This document shows, piece by piece, positions 19,969-28,786 of a stretch of 64,000 bases of DNA. The stretch is from Acidimicrobiia bacterium (GTDB lineage Bacteria; Actinomycetota; Acidimicrobiia; IMCC26256; JAOSJM01). The stretch spans positions 434,001 to 498,000 of the forward strand of contig JAOSJM010000005.1 in the NCBI GenBank assembly GCA_027494165.1. The letters are read 5' to 3'. A program made the position numbers and the translations under genes. Numbering within the stretch: position 1 is the first letter of the stretch; every line of letters starts with the position of its first letter. Under the pieces are notes generated by a model. The model was given only the letters and a program-made list of their open reading frames with translations. It ran no database searches and was not told the DNA's origin.

Positions 19969-20762
19969 CCAAGCGCCTCGTCGCCTGCTTCGACGTCGTC
20001 GAGGGCCGGGTCACCAAGGCCCAGCAGTTCCAGGACAACATCGACGTCGCCCCGGCCGAGGACCTCGCGACGCGCCTGTACGAGGACCAGATCGACGAGA
20101 TCGTCTTCTACGACATCACGGCCAGCGCGCAGAAGCGACCCATCGACCTCGACACGGTGCGGGCGGTGGCCCGCCACGTGTTCGTCCCCTTCACCGTGGG
20201 CGGGGGGATCCGCTCCGTCGAGGACATGTTCGCGGTGCTCAAGGCCGGGGCCGAGAAGATCAGCGTCGACTCCATGGCGGTCCGGAACCCCGGGATCATC
20301 CGGGAGGGCGCCCGGGCGTTCGGCCGGCAGTGCGTCGTGCTGAGCACCCAGGTGAAGCGGGTCGGCTCCCGTCCCGGCCTGCCGAGCGGCTACGAGGTCT
20401 TCGTCGACGGCGCCCGCCTCGCCACCGGCCTCGACGCGCTCGACTGGGTGCGCCGGGGCGAGGAGCTGGGCGCCGGGGAGATCGTCGTCAACAGCATCGA
20501 CCGGGACGGCACCCACTCCGGCTACGACGTGGAGATCACACGGGCCGTCGCCGACGCGGTGAACGTCCCGGTCATCGCCTCGGGCGGGGCGGGCACCGTC
20601 GACCACGTGGCCGAGGGGCTGACCGACGGCGAGGCCCAGGCGGCCATCATCAGCTCGATGCTCTACTCGCCGCGCCTCGAGCGGAACTTCGGCGTACGGG
20701 AGCTCAAGGAGCAGCTCCTCGCCCGGGGGGTGCCGATGCGTCCCTGGGTCGAGCTCGACTGA
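19962..20762 (+). CDS. HisF-like cyclase subunit lacking the second catalytic Asp
   Basis: 266-residue (beta/alpha)8 barrel. Phosphate loops FTVGGGIRSVEDM and IASGGAGTVDH and the DEIVFYDITAS and SIDRDGTHSGYD motifs are kept, and the first catalytic Asp is present (CFDVVEGR). However, where Thermotoga HisF has AIDAKRV (Asp130, second acid/base residue), this protein has STQVKRV, so the Asp is Gln. The N-terminal loop (KAQQFQDNIDVAPAEDLA) also differs from canonical HisF (KGVNF...RDAGDP). Paralogous HisF/HisH pairs act in other amidation pathways, for example WbuY/WbuZ in sugar amidination. The role here is open. Confidence 0.82.
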   Translation: MLTKRLVACFDVVEGRVTKAQQFQDNIDVAPAEDLATRLYEDQIDEIVFYDITASAQKRPIDLDTVRAVARHVFVPFTVGGGIRSVEDMFAVLKAGAEKISVDSMAVRNPGIIREGARAFGRQCVVLSTQVKRVGSRPGLPSGYEVFVDGARLATGLDALDWVRRGEELGAGEIVVNSIDRDGTHSGYDVEITRAVADAVNVPVIASGGAGTVDHVAEGLTDGEAQAAIISSMLYSPRLERNFGVRELKEQLLARGVPMRPWVELD

Positions 20763-20775
20763 GCCGTCGACGGGG

Positions 20776-20796
20776 CCGGACCTCGGGTGAGGCCGG
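20776..20796. terminator. Hairpin between hisF-like and rsfS
   Basis: CCGG-A-CCTC, loop GGGT, GAGG-CCGG: an 8-bp stem with one bulged A, lying between convergent stops (20762 and 20811). Likely a bidirectional stop signal. Confidence 0.45.
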
Positions 20797-20810
20797 GCGC
20801 CACCCCCGGT

Positions 20811-21173
20811 TCAGGGCACGGTGGTGGGGACCGCCGACTCCCAGTCGAGACGGGGCGCGTCCGCCCACAGGCGATCGAGGGCGTAGTGCTCGCGGGTCTC
20901 CTCCAGGAAGACGTGCACGACGAACGGCCCGTAGTCGAGCAGCACCCAGGAGGCGTCGGTCAGGCCCTCGACCCCGATCGGCTTGAGCCCCGTCCGCTCC
21001 TTGAGGGCCTTCTCGACCTCCTCGACGACCGTCCGCACCTGGCGGACGTTGCGCCCGCTCGTGATGACGAACAGGTCCGTGATCCCGAGGATCTCGCCGA
21101 CGTCGAGGACGATCGTGTCCTCGGCGAGCTTCGCCGCCGCGGCGGCCGCGGCGATCGAGGCGTGACGGAGCAC
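20811..21173 (-). CDS. rsfS: Ribosomal silencing factor RsfS
   Basis: 120 residues. Typical motifs of the RsfS/Iojap family: TIVLDVGEILGITDLFVITS, VEEVEKALKERTGLKP, EGLTDASWVLLDYGPFVVHV and YALDRLWADA. It binds L14 on the 50S subunit and blocks subunit joining during starvation. It is third in the nadD-LCP-rsfS run; the nadD-rsfS link is common. It starts GTG, 82 bases after the LCP gene. Confidence 0.95.
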   Translation of the reverse strand: MLRHASIAAAAAAAKLAEDTIVLDVGEILGITDLFVITSGRNVRQVRTVVEEVEKALKERTGLKPIGVEGLTDASWVLLDYGPFVVHVFLEETREHYALDRLWADAPRLDWESAVPTTVP

Positions 21174-21255
21174 CGGGCCCTGGTCGTCGTCGGGGGGGAC
21201 GAGGCTCTCGGGCCGGGGTGCGGTGGATGGCTGCGTGGTGTCCGTACGGGCCTCC

Positions 21256-22530
21256 TCAGGGAGATGGGCAGGGCCGGAAGTCCGCCCCGACGATGATCGT
21301 GACGTCGATCACGCCCAGCGGGCGGGAGGCCTTCCGGGGCGCTCCCGCTCCCAGGGTCTCGGCGAGCCGGGCGGCCGGGGCGGCGTCCTCGTCGCCGTAG
21401 TAGACGACCTCGGTGCGGTCGACCCCGAAGCCGGGCACGTTGCCGGTCAGGACGACCTCGCCGCCGTCGGGGACGACGCACGCGGCGGCCTGGCGGGTGA
21501 CGCCCACGGCGCCGGTGCCGTTGAGGATCTCGACCCGGGCGCGCTCGCCGTCGGGGGACAGGAGCGAGTCGGGGAACCCACGTCGCAGGATCTCGTCGAG
21601 ATCGTCACGTCGCACCTGGAACCGCTCGTCTCCTCCGGTCGAGACCGCCTCGACAGGAAGGGTATCGATCCGGGGCTCGGCTCGCGCCGCGGCGACGAGC
21701 ACGGAGAGCTCGGGGACCCGCTCCACCGTGGCCGCGGCGACCTCGGGGTCACGGAGCGCGGCGAGCCACCCGTCGAGGACGCCCTGGACGGTCACCAGGT
21801 GATCCAGCTCGCTGCCCCGCTCCGTCCCGGTGAGCAGGGTGGCGGCGTCCGTGTACGGGACCTCCTGGGCTCCGGCCCCGAGGGCCAGCGGCGCGTCGTC
21901 GAGGCGCACCGCTCGCCGGAGCTCGGCCGTGAGCGTGCCCGCCGCCTCGAGCACCGACAGGAGGCCGAGGTCGTCGAGGACGACGACCTCGGTGAGATCG
22001 ATGCCCAGCAGGTTCTGCACGGTCGTGGCGAGCAGCTCGGCGTCCGCGAGCGCCGGCACCGCGGCCAGGGGTTGGAGGCCGAGCGAAGGGGTCTCGACGT
22101 GCGTGGCGACGGGGACGAGCAGGATGGAGCCGGCTCCACCGTCGCGGCCCACCCCGGCCACGAGCATCACGTCGGCCCGGGAGTCGGCGTCGCGGTGCGC
22201 GAGCAGCAGGGTCCGGGCGGACTCCGCCACCGGGGGTGCGGGCTCGCCCGCCGGCGGCGGTCCGTCGGCGGGCGCCACGGTGCCCTCGTCGCCGCGCCCG
22301 AGCGCGACCACCCCCAGCGTCAGCCCGACCAGGAGGATCGGGGTACAGGCGAGCGCCACCTGTCGCCGCCGCCGGCGGCGCCGGCGCTCCCGACGCGTGC
22401 CACGCGGACCGCCTCGCCCGGCGCCCCGTGACCTCCCCGACGCGGGTGCGTGCCGATCCTCGTCGCCCGCACCGGCGACGTGCGCCCCGTCTCGACCATC
22501 GACCAGCGTGCCGCCTGCCACCGGCGTCAT
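21256..22530 (-). CDS. LCP/LytR_C-domain membrane protein, LCP part degenerate
   Basis: 424 residues: Arg-rich cytoplasmic N-terminus (about 1-56), one membrane helix (VALACTPILLVGLTLGVVAL), an LCP-like extracytoplasmic domain (RADVMLVAGV, LLATTVQNLLGIDLTEVVVL) and a C-terminal LytR_C domain (RVEILNGTGAVGVTRQAAAC). LCP ligases attach teichoic acids or arabinogalactan to peptidoglycan using an SIPRD-type loop; here that position reads LLVPVATHV, without the catalytic Arg, so ligase activity is doubtful. ATG overlaps the nadD stop (ATGA). Confidence 0.8.
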   Translation of the reverse strand: MTPVAGGTLVDGRDGAHVAGAGDEDRHAPASGRSRGAGRGGPRGTRRERRRRRRRRQVALACTPILLVGLTLGVVALGRGDEGTVAPADGPPPAGEPAPPVAESARTLLLAHRDADSRADVMLVAGVGRDGGAGSILLVPVATHVETPSLGLQPLAAVPALADAELLATTVQNLLGIDLTEVVVLDDLGLLSVLEAAGTLTAELRRAVRLDDAPLALGAGAQEVPYTDAATLLTGTERGSELDHLVTVQGVLDGWLAALRDPEVAAATVERVPELSVLVAAARAEPRIDTLPVEAVSTGGDERFQVRRDDLDEILRRGFPDSLLSPDGERARVEILNGTGAVGVTRQAAACVVPDGGEVVLTGNVPGFGVDRTEVVYYGDEDAAPAARLAETLGAGAPRKASRPLGVIDVTIIVGADFRPCPSP

Positions 22531-23123
22531 CCGTCCGCAGTGTAGAGGCCGCGATCCCGGATCAAGGCCACCACGCGCGCCGGGACGAGTCCGTCGATCG
22601 GCGCGCCTCGGGCCAGGCGAGCGCGCACGTCGGTGGACGAGATGTCGAGGCGCGGGATCGTGACCCGTTCGACCTGCCAGCCGCGGCCGGGCGGCCGGGC
22701 CCGGGCCTCCCCGTCGCGCTCCACGATCACGAGCGTCGCCAGCTCGCGGACCCGGTCGACGTCGCGCCAGGTCTCCAGACGCGAGGCGACGTCGGCGCCC
22801 ACCACGAGGAACATCTCGCGGCCGGTCCGGGCCAGGGTCGCGAGCGTGTCGACCGTGTAGGTGGGTCCCTCCCGCTCGACCTCGATCGGTGACGCCTCGA
22901 GGCCCTCGATCCCCTCGACCGCGGCCTCGACGAGGGCCAGCCGGTCGGGAGCGGCGGCCGCGACCTCCCCGTGCTTCTGCCAGGGATCGCCCGCGACGAC
23001 GAGGAGCACACGGTCGAGGCGCAGCGCGGCCCGGACGTTCACCGCGACCACGACGTGCGCCGCGTGCACCGGGTCGAAGGTGCCGCCGAGCACGCCGAGC
23101 CGCTCCTGGGAGGGGCCGGACAC
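22527..23123 (-). CDS. nadD: Nicotinate-nucleotide adenylyltransferase NadD
   Basis: 198 residues. The nucleotidyltransferase motif LGVLGGTFDPVHAAHVVVA is at the start; GDPWQKHGEV, MFLVVGADVASRLETWRD and the ISSTDVRARLARG motif (ISxTxxR) follow, with IRDRGLYT at the end. It makes deamido-NAD+ from nicotinate mononucleotide and ATP. The GTG start lies 7 bases behind a TAGGCT box. Confidence 0.95.
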   Translation of the reverse strand: MSGPSQERLGVLGGTFDPVHAAHVVVAVNVRAALRLDRVLLVVAGDPWQKHGEVAAAAPDRLALVEAAVEGIEGLEASPIEVEREGPTYTVDTLATLARTGREMFLVVGADVASRLETWRDVDRVRELATLVIVERDGEARARPPGRGWQVERVTIPRLDISSTDVRARLARGAPIDGLVPARVVALIRDRGLYTADG

Positions 23124-23130
23124 CGCCCCG

Positions 23131-23136
23131 AGCCTA
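23131..23136 (-). promoter_or_regulatory. TAGGCT -10 box, leaderless start of nadD
   Basis: TAGGCT plus seven bases plus GTG on the minus strand; it would drive nadD-LCP-rsfS. Confidence 0.6.
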
Positions 23137-23212
23137 CCGGGCGGCCGGGACCGGGCCCGGACCCCGCCGTGCCCGTTCCGGCCCGAGGCGCGCTCGCGGT
23201 GCCGCGCCCATC

Positions 23213-23218
23213 TACCCT
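23213..23218 (+). promoter_or_regulatory. TACCCT -10 box, leaderless start of the ACT gene
   Basis: TACCCT plus six bases plus GTG at 23225. That GTG is in the ACT-gene frame only if one C is added in the run 23240-23244. Confidence 0.5.
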
Positions 23219-23224
23219 TCGGGC

Positions 23225-23952
23225 GTGACCCGACGTCTTCCCCCGAAGCGGCCGATGCGGACCCGCCGGTGACCACGGGCCCGCCGACGAGCCCGGAGAG
23301 GGGCGCGGCGCGCGTCCTCGTCCGCGTGTGGCTCCCCGACCGCCCCGGTGCGCTCGGCCTCGTCGCCTCGCGCATCGGTGCGGTTCGAGGGGACATCGTC
23401 GGCGTCGACGTGCTCGAGCGGGGCGAAGACGTCGTGGAGGACGAGTTCGCCGTCGACCTCGGCGACCTGAGGCTCCTCGACATCCTCGTCCGCGAGATCG
23501 AGGAGGTCGACGGAGCGTCCGTCGAGGAGGTCCGCATCGTCGAGCGCTTCCCCGATGCCCGCCTCGACGCCCTCGAGTCGGCTGCCCTCCTCTGCGAGGC
23601 CACGTCGGTCGACGAGCTCCGGGGCGTGCTCGTCGACCACATCCGTGAGGAGTTCCTCGCCGACTGGGCGGCTCTCGTCGGGGTCGACGGTGTGCTCGCG
23701 TCGGCAGGCGAGGCGCCGGATCCGGGTGCGCTCGCGACCCTGGGTGAGCAGGCGGCCGGGTCGGCCCACCCGGCGGGCGGCGCGGGCTGGCCTGCCGATC
23801 TTGCCCTCGCCGGGCTCCTCTCCCACCGGGTGAACCTGCTCGTCGGACGGGCCGGCCATCCCTTCCGGCTCCGCGAGCGCCAGCAACTCCTCGGCCTGGC
23901 CCGGGTGGCGGACCGGGCCTGGATCCTCCTCGCCGGCCGACCCGGGAGCTGA
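23225..23952 (+). CDS. ACT-domain regulatory protein, probably one frame break
   Basis: About 242 residues if read from GTG 23225 with one base restored in the C run 23240-23244; otherwise 227 residues from GTG 23269. The ACT domain is clear: RVWLPDRPGALGLVASRIG, then VDLGDLRLLDILVREIEEV. The C-terminal ~150 residues look GAF-like (DELRGVLVDHIREEFLADWA; RVNLLVGRAGHPFRLRERQQ) but match nothing I can name. ACT domains bind amino acids. The ligand and target are unknown; it stands alone between nadD and photolyase. Confidence 0.75.
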
Positions 23953-24080
23953 GCACGTCCACCCGTCGCCACGTGGTCGTGATCGGCGCGGACGGCCGCA
24001 CGGCTTGAGAGAAGGTCGGGGGACGGGACGGTGCCGAGGGGCGCGGCCCCGGGGCGAGGGGTCGCGGCGAGGATGGTCGG

Positions 24081-25458
24081 GTGCGGACCGCGCTCGTGCT
24101 GTTCACACGCGACCTCCGGGTCCACGACCACCCGGCGCTCGCGGCGGCCGCCCGGGCCGACCACGTCGTCCCGGCCTTCGTGCTCGACCGGTCGATCCTC
24201 TCGGGCCCGTTCGCGGCGCCCAACCGGGTCCGCTTCCTCCTCCAGTCCCTCGAGGACCTCGATCGCTCCCTCCGCCGCCGCGGCGCCGGCCTCCTGGTCC
24301 GGCGGGGCGACTGGGTCACCGAAGCGTTGCGGCTGGCCCGGGAGTCCGGCGCCGAGACCATCTGCTGCTCCGACGACGTCACCGGCTACGCCCGTGCCCG
24401 GCTGCACGCCCTCGGGCTCGCGGCCCGGTCGGTCGGGATCGAGGTCGCGCCGTTCCCGGGGGTCACGGTGGTCCCGGCCGGGGCGCTCGCCACGACCGGT
24501 GGCGGCGCGTACCGGGTGTTCACGCCCTACCACCGCCGCTGGCGCGAGGCGCCGAGGCGCCCCGTGGCCCCCCTCCCGCGACGGCTCTCGCTCCCTCCGG
24601 GGACGGCACCCGGTCCGATCCCCGGGCCTGGCGACCTGGGAGTCTCCCCGGCTCCCCGGCTCCCCCGGCTCCCCGGGCGCCCCGGCCGGTGGTGAGTCGG
24701 CGGCGCGACGACGGCTCCGACGATGGCTCGACGAGGGGCTCGCGGGCTACGAGCGCGGCCGCGACGACCTCGCGGCAGACGCGACCTCGCGGCTGTCCCC
24801 CTACCTCCACCTCGGCTGCCTCTCCCCCCTCGAGGTGGAACGCTCGGCGTCCGGGCTCCCCGGTGCGGAGCCGTTCCTCCGCCAGCTCTGCTGGCGGGAC
24901 TTCTTCGCCCAGGCGCTGGCCGAGCGGCCCGAGGTCGCCTGGTCGGACGGAGCGGACCAGGACTGGCGGGACGACGAGGAGGGCCTCGAGGCGTGGCGGG
25001 AGGGCCGCACCGGCTACCCGGTCGTCGACGCGGCGATGCGCCAGCTCCGCCACGACGGCTTCGTGCCGAACCGGGCCCGGATGGTCGTCGCCTCGTTCCT
25101 CACCAAGGACCTCGGGATCGACTGGCGGGTGGGCGCCCGCCACTTCCTCGACTGGCTGGTCGACGGCGACCTGGCCAGCAACAACCTCAACTGGCAGTGG
25201 ACGGCGGGGCTCCTGCCGGGCCCCAACCCCCACCGGGTGCTCGACCCCACCCGCCAGGGCCACCGCTTCGACCCCGACGGCTCGTACGTCCGCCGCTTCG
25301 TCGGCGAGCTCGGCCCGGTGGCGGGCGGCGCCGTGCACGAGCCGTGGCGGCTCGACCCCGCCCGGCGGCGTCGCCTCGGCTACCCCTCGCCGATCGTCGA
25401 TCACGGGGACGCCGTCGACGCGTACCGGGCCCGCCGGTTCGGGCACCGGGCCCGCTGA
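24081..25458 (+). CDS. phr: Deoxyribodipyrimidine photolyase (class I CPD type), frame broken once
   Basis: About 459 residues. N-terminal antenna domain: ALVLFTRDLRVHDHPAL, VVPAFVLDRSIL, FLLQSLEDLDRSLRRRGAGL. C-terminal FAD domain: YERGRDDLAADATSRLSPYL, WRDFFAQAL, RTGYPVVDAAMRQL, NRARMVVASFLTKDL, SNNLNWQWTAG and DPDGSYVRRF. It repairs cyclobutane dimers using blue light. The two halves are in different frames; one extra base (or two missing) lies in the C-rich stretch 24600-24690. GTG at 24081 is preceded by GAGG. There is no sign of decay apart from the indel. Confidence 0.9.
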
Positions 25459-25516
25459 CCCCGCCACGTGGTGCGGTCGGTGGCGGACCGTCCACCGGGG
25501 CGGCTTGACTGGCGGC

Positions 25517-26470
25517 GTGCTCCGGGTCGAGGGACTCCACAAGCGCTACGGGGAGACGGTCGCCCTCACCGGGGCGGACCTGTCGGTCGGACCCGGGGAG
25601 ATCGTGGGGCTGCTCGGTCCCAACGGGGCGGGGAAGACCACGCTGGTCTCGATCGTCGCCGGGCTCCGGCGGCCCGACGCCGGGTCGGTGCGGGTCGGCG
25701 ACGTCGACGTGGCGGCCCACCCCGAGCGGGCCCAGCCCCTCATCGGGCTCGCGCCCCAGGAGACGGCGGTCTACCTCCCGCTCACGGCTCGCGAGAACCT
25801 CGTGGTGTTCGGGGAGCTGGCGGGGATCCGCGGCCGGACCCTGTCGACCCGGATCGACGAGGTGGCCGACGCCCTCGACCTCACGCCGCTGCTCGGACGA
25901 TCGGCGAGCACGCTCTCGGGGGCGAGAAGCGCCGGCTCCACACCGCGATGGCTCTCCTCCACCGCCCCCGCTCGTGCTCCTCGACGAGCCGACGACCGGG
26001 GCCGACGTCCGCACGCGGGCCCAGCTCCTCGCGGCCGTCCGCCGGCTCGCCGACGACGGCTCGGCGGTCGTGTACTCCACCCACTACCTGCCCGAGGTCG
26101 AGGACCTCGGGGCGTCGGTGGCGATCATCGACCGGGGGCGCACGATCGCGCGGGGACCGTGGCCGAGATGGTGGCGGCGCACGGCTCCACCGCGCTCGAG
26201 CTGCGGTTCGCGGGCACCGCCCCCGCGGTGGCGCTCGACGGGAAGGTCGCGCTCGACGGGAGGGTCGTGCGGGACGGCGACGTGCTGCGCATCGTCACCG
26301 ACGATCCCGCGACGGCCGCCGCGGCGGCCCTTGCCGCGCTCGGACCCGACGCCGCCCGGCTCCGGTCGCTCGACGTGGTCCGGCCGAGCCTCGACCGGGC
26401 CTTCCTGGCCCTCACCGGCCGGCGCTACCGCGGTGACGAGGAGGACGACGCCCGTGTCCCCGCACCGTAG
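25517..26470 (+). CDS. ABC-2 type exporter ATP-binding protein, three frame breaks
   Basis: About 318 residues of a DrrA/NatA-like ATPase. Walker A GLLGPNGAGKTTLVSIVAGL, Q-loop LAPQETAVYLPLTARENL, signature LSGGEKRRLHTAMALLHRP, Walker B LVLLDEPTTGADV and the H-loop VVYSTHYLPEVE are all visible, but spread over three frames. One base is missing in each of three runs: G at 25918-25922, C at 25965-25969 and G at 26152-26155; adding them joins everything and ends in the original frame. It powers the membrane protein encoded next (overlap of 17 bases). The substrate cannot be read from the sequence. Confidence 0.88.
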   Translation: MLRVEGLHKRYGETVALTGADLSVGPGEIVGLLGPNGAGKTTLVSIVAGLRRPDAGSVRVGDVDVAAHPERAQPLIGLAPQETAVYLPLTARENLVVFGELAGIRGRTLSTRIDEVADALDLTPLLGRSASTLSGARSAGSTPRWLSSTAPARAPRRADDRGRRPHAGPAPRGRPPARRRRLGGRVLHPLPARGRGPRGVGGDHRPGAHDRAGTVAEMVAAHGSTALELRFAGTAPAVALDGKVALDGRVVRDGDVLRIVTDDPATAAAAALAALGPDAARLRSLDVVRPSLDRAFLALTGRRYRGDEEDDARVPAP

Positions 26471-27227
26471 CCTCGCCCTCGCCCGCCACGAGCTCCGGCT
26501 CCTGCGGCGTGACCCCTTCCCGCTCGTGATCCTCGTGCTGATGCCCCTGGCGCTCATGCCGTTCATGAAGTCCTCGCTGCGTCTCGCCCTCGTGCAGGAG
26601 GGATATCCGGGCGCCAACGGGGCCGAACAGGTGGTCCCGGGGATGACGGTCACGTTCTCGTTCTTCCTCGTGGGCATGGTCGCGATGTCCTTCTTCGACG
26701 AGCACGGGTGGCACACCTGGGACCGGCTCCGGGTCAGCGCCGCCCGGCCCCTGGAGGTCCTGGTGGGCAAGACGCTGCCCCGGCTGGCGGTCGCCTACCT
26801 GCAGTTCGCCGTCGTGATGACCGTCGGGGTGACGGTCTTCGGCCTCGACATCAGGGGCTCGGTCCCCGCGCTCGGCCTGCTGCTCCTGGGCCTGGCCCTC
26901 TGCCTCGGGGCGATGGGGCTCCTGCTCACCGCCGTGTGCCGGACCGTGCAGCAGGCGAACGCCCTCTCCAACGTCGGTTCGATGGTGCTGGCGGGCATCG
27001 GCGGGGCCCTGGTGCCGTTCGCGCTCATCCCGGCCTGGGCCCGCGCCGTCGCGCCGGCGACCCCGAGCTACTGGGCCATGCGGGGCTCGCGCTCGGTCAT
27101 CCTGGACGGAGGCTCGTTCCCCGAGGTGCTCCTGCCCACCGCGGCCCTCCTGGCGTTCGCCACCGCCTTCGTGCTCCTGGCCCTCTGGCGGTTCCGCTTC
27201 GACGAGACCAAGCAGGGCTGGTCCTGA
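26454..27227 (+). CDS. ABC-2 type exporter permease
   Basis: 257 residues with six likely membrane segments (LVILVLMPLALMPFM near the start, VTFSFFLVGMVAMSFF, YLQFAVVMTVGVTVFG, LLLLGLALCLGAMGLLLTAV, MVLAGIGGALVPFALI, LPTAALLAFATAFVLLAL), typical of ABC-2 permeases. The GTG start overlaps the ATPase gene and has GAGGAG nine bases upstream. It forms the exporter together with the preceding ATPase. Confidence 0.88.
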   Translation: MSPHRSLALARHELRLLRRDPFPLVILVLMPLALMPFMKSSLRLALVQEGYPGANGAEQVVPGMTVTFSFFLVGMVAMSFFDEHGWHTWDRLRVSAARPLEVLVGKTLPRLAVAYLQFAVVMTVGVTVFGLDIRGSVPALGLLLLGLALCLGAMGLLLTAVCRTVQQANALSNVGSMVLAGIGGALVPFALIPAWARAVAPATPSYWAMRGSRSVILDGGSFPEVLLPTAALLAFATAFVLLALWRFRFDETKQGWS

Positions 27228-27241
27228 GGGGGGAGGAGCCG

Positions 27242-27853
27242 ATGTCCGAGATCGCCAAGCTCGCCGCCCACCAGGTGGAGGCGGCCGCGGCCACGCTGGC
27301 TCGGGCCTTCGACGACGACCCGCTCACCATGCACCTGTTCCCGCACCCGCGAACCCGCCGGGCCTGCCTGCACGCGTTCCACCGGGCCGTGTGCCGCGAC
27401 GCGCTCCCGTTCGGGCACACCTACGCCGCGACCGACGGTGACCGCGTGCTGGGCGTCGCCGCCTGGCTCCCGTCGGAGGCCCACCCGCCGTCCCGGCGGC
27501 GCCAGCTCCGGGAGCTGGCCACCATGGCGGGGATCGGTCTTCGCTCGCCGAGGGTCGTCTCCGACGGCCTGCGGATGATCGTCGCCACCCAGCGGGTGCA
27601 CCCGCGCCATCCCCACTGGTACCTCGCGGTGCTGGGTGTCGAGCCGTCGGAGCAGGGAAAGGGCCACGGGCGCCGCCTCATCGGACCCGCCCTCGCCGAG
27701 GCCGACACGACGGGGCTCCCCGCGTGGCTCGAGACCACGAAGGAGCGCAACCTCGCCTGGTACTCGGGTGTCGGCTTCGGCCAGCTCGAGGAGCTCCGGC
27801 CCTTCGGCTCCGGCCCCCCGATCTGGACCATGGAACGGGCCCCGAGGTCCTGA
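27242..27853 (+). CDS. GNAT-family N-acetyltransferase
   Basis: 203 residues. The acetyl-CoA motif A is LGVEPSEQGKGHGRRLIGPA (Q/RxxGxG/A pattern as QGKGHG), followed by LETTKERNLAWYSGVGFGQL (motif B). The N-terminus (AAATLARAFDDDPLTMHLFP) is like the actinobacterial GNATs linked to puromycin-type acetyltransferases. The ATG has a very strong ribosome site (AGGGGGGAGGAG). It follows the ABC permease by 14 bases, so the three genes are one unit; a role in resistance is possible but unproven. Confidence 0.87.
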   Translation: MSEIAKLAAHQVEAAAATLARAFDDDPLTMHLFPHPRTRRACLHAFHRAVCRDALPFGHTYAATDGDRVLGVAAWLPSEAHPPSRRRQLRELATMAGIGLRSPRVVSDGLRMIVATQRVHPRHPHWYLAVLGVEPSEQGKGHGRRLIGPALAEADTTGLPAWLETTKERNLAWYSGVGFGQLEELRPFGSGPPIWTMERAPRS

Positions 27854-27924
27854 GCGGGGGCCCTGAGGACGCCGTGCCCCGCGCCCGGCCGTCGGTGGGC
27901 CCGTGGCCCGCCGGGCCGCCGGCG

Positions 27925-28725
27925 TCAGCGCTCCCGGGCCCGCGAGGCCAGGTACCGGGCCCCGACCTCCCGTGACTCGGGATCGTGGAAGGCGCTCACC
28001 ACGACGTCGGCGTCGAGGCCGGCGCCCCTGGTCGACACCGCCTCCTCCGCGGCCGCGTTCACCGCCTGCTTCGTGACCGTGAGGGTGAGGGTCGACTTCA
28101 CCGCCAGCGCCTCGGCCAACCCGTCGACCTCGGCGTCGAGCCGCCCGGCGGGGACGACCCGGTTCACGAAGCGCAGGGCCGCCGCCTCGGCAGCGTCGAA
28201 CGGCCGGCAGGTCATCACCAGCTCCTTGGTGAGCGCCGGGCCCAGCTCGCGCACCAATCGGGGGACGCCTCCCCAGGCCAGCGGGATCCCCAGGTCGACC
28301 TCGGGGATCGAGAAGACGGCGTCCTCGGCCGCCACCCGGAGGTCGCACGCGGCCGCCAGGACCAGCCCGCCCCCCACGCAGTGACCCTGGATCCGCGCGA
28401 TCGTGACGGCCCGCATGCCCGTCACGGCCTCGGCCATGCGTCGCCCCTGGTCGGCAGCCTCACGGGCCGGCCGGCGGTCGCCGCCCGACGAGGCGTCGTC
28501 GAGGGCGACCCGCGACGCGAAGTCGTCGAGGTCGACGCCGGCGCAGAAGGCTCGGCCCTCGCCGGCCACCACGACCACCTTCACGGCCTGGTCCCGGTCG
28601 AGCATCCGGGCCGCGTCCACCAGCTCCCCGAGGCACCGGAGGTTGAGGGCGTTGAGGCGCTCGGGGCGCCGGAGCGTGAGCCGGCCCACCGGGCCGCCCG
28701 CCTCCACGGTCAGGGTCTCGAACAT
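27925..28725 (-). CDS. Enoyl-CoA hydratase/isomerase family protein
   Basis: 266-residue crotonase. The oxyanion-hole segments are AGEGRAFCAGVDLDDF and GHCVGGGLVLAAACDLRVAA. Of the two catalytic Glu residues of classical hydratase, the second is kept (IPEVDLGI) and the first is replaced (GGGLVLA instead of GGGCELA), so hydratase activity is doubtful and an isomerase or other crotonase reaction is more likely. ATG has GGAGG six bases upstream. Last gene of the obg-to-crotonase run, 61 bases after the VWA gene. Confidence 0.88.
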   Translation of the reverse strand: MFETLTVEAGGPVGRLTLRRPERLNALNLRCLGELVDAARMLDRDQAVKVVVVAGEGRAFCAGVDLDDFASRVALDDASSGGDRRPAREAADQGRRMAEAVTGMRAVTIARIQGHCVGGGLVLAAACDLRVAAEDAVFSIPEVDLGIPLAWGGVPRLVRELGPALTKELVMTCRPFDAAEAAALRFVNRVVPAGRLDAEVDGLAEALAVKSTLTLTVTKQAVNAAAEEAVSTRGAGLDADVVVSAFHDPESREVGARYLASRARER

Positions 28726-28786
28726 GCCACCTCCGGGTCACGGACGCCCGGCCAGGAGGGCGGCGCGTGCGGCCCGCCCCGGCACC

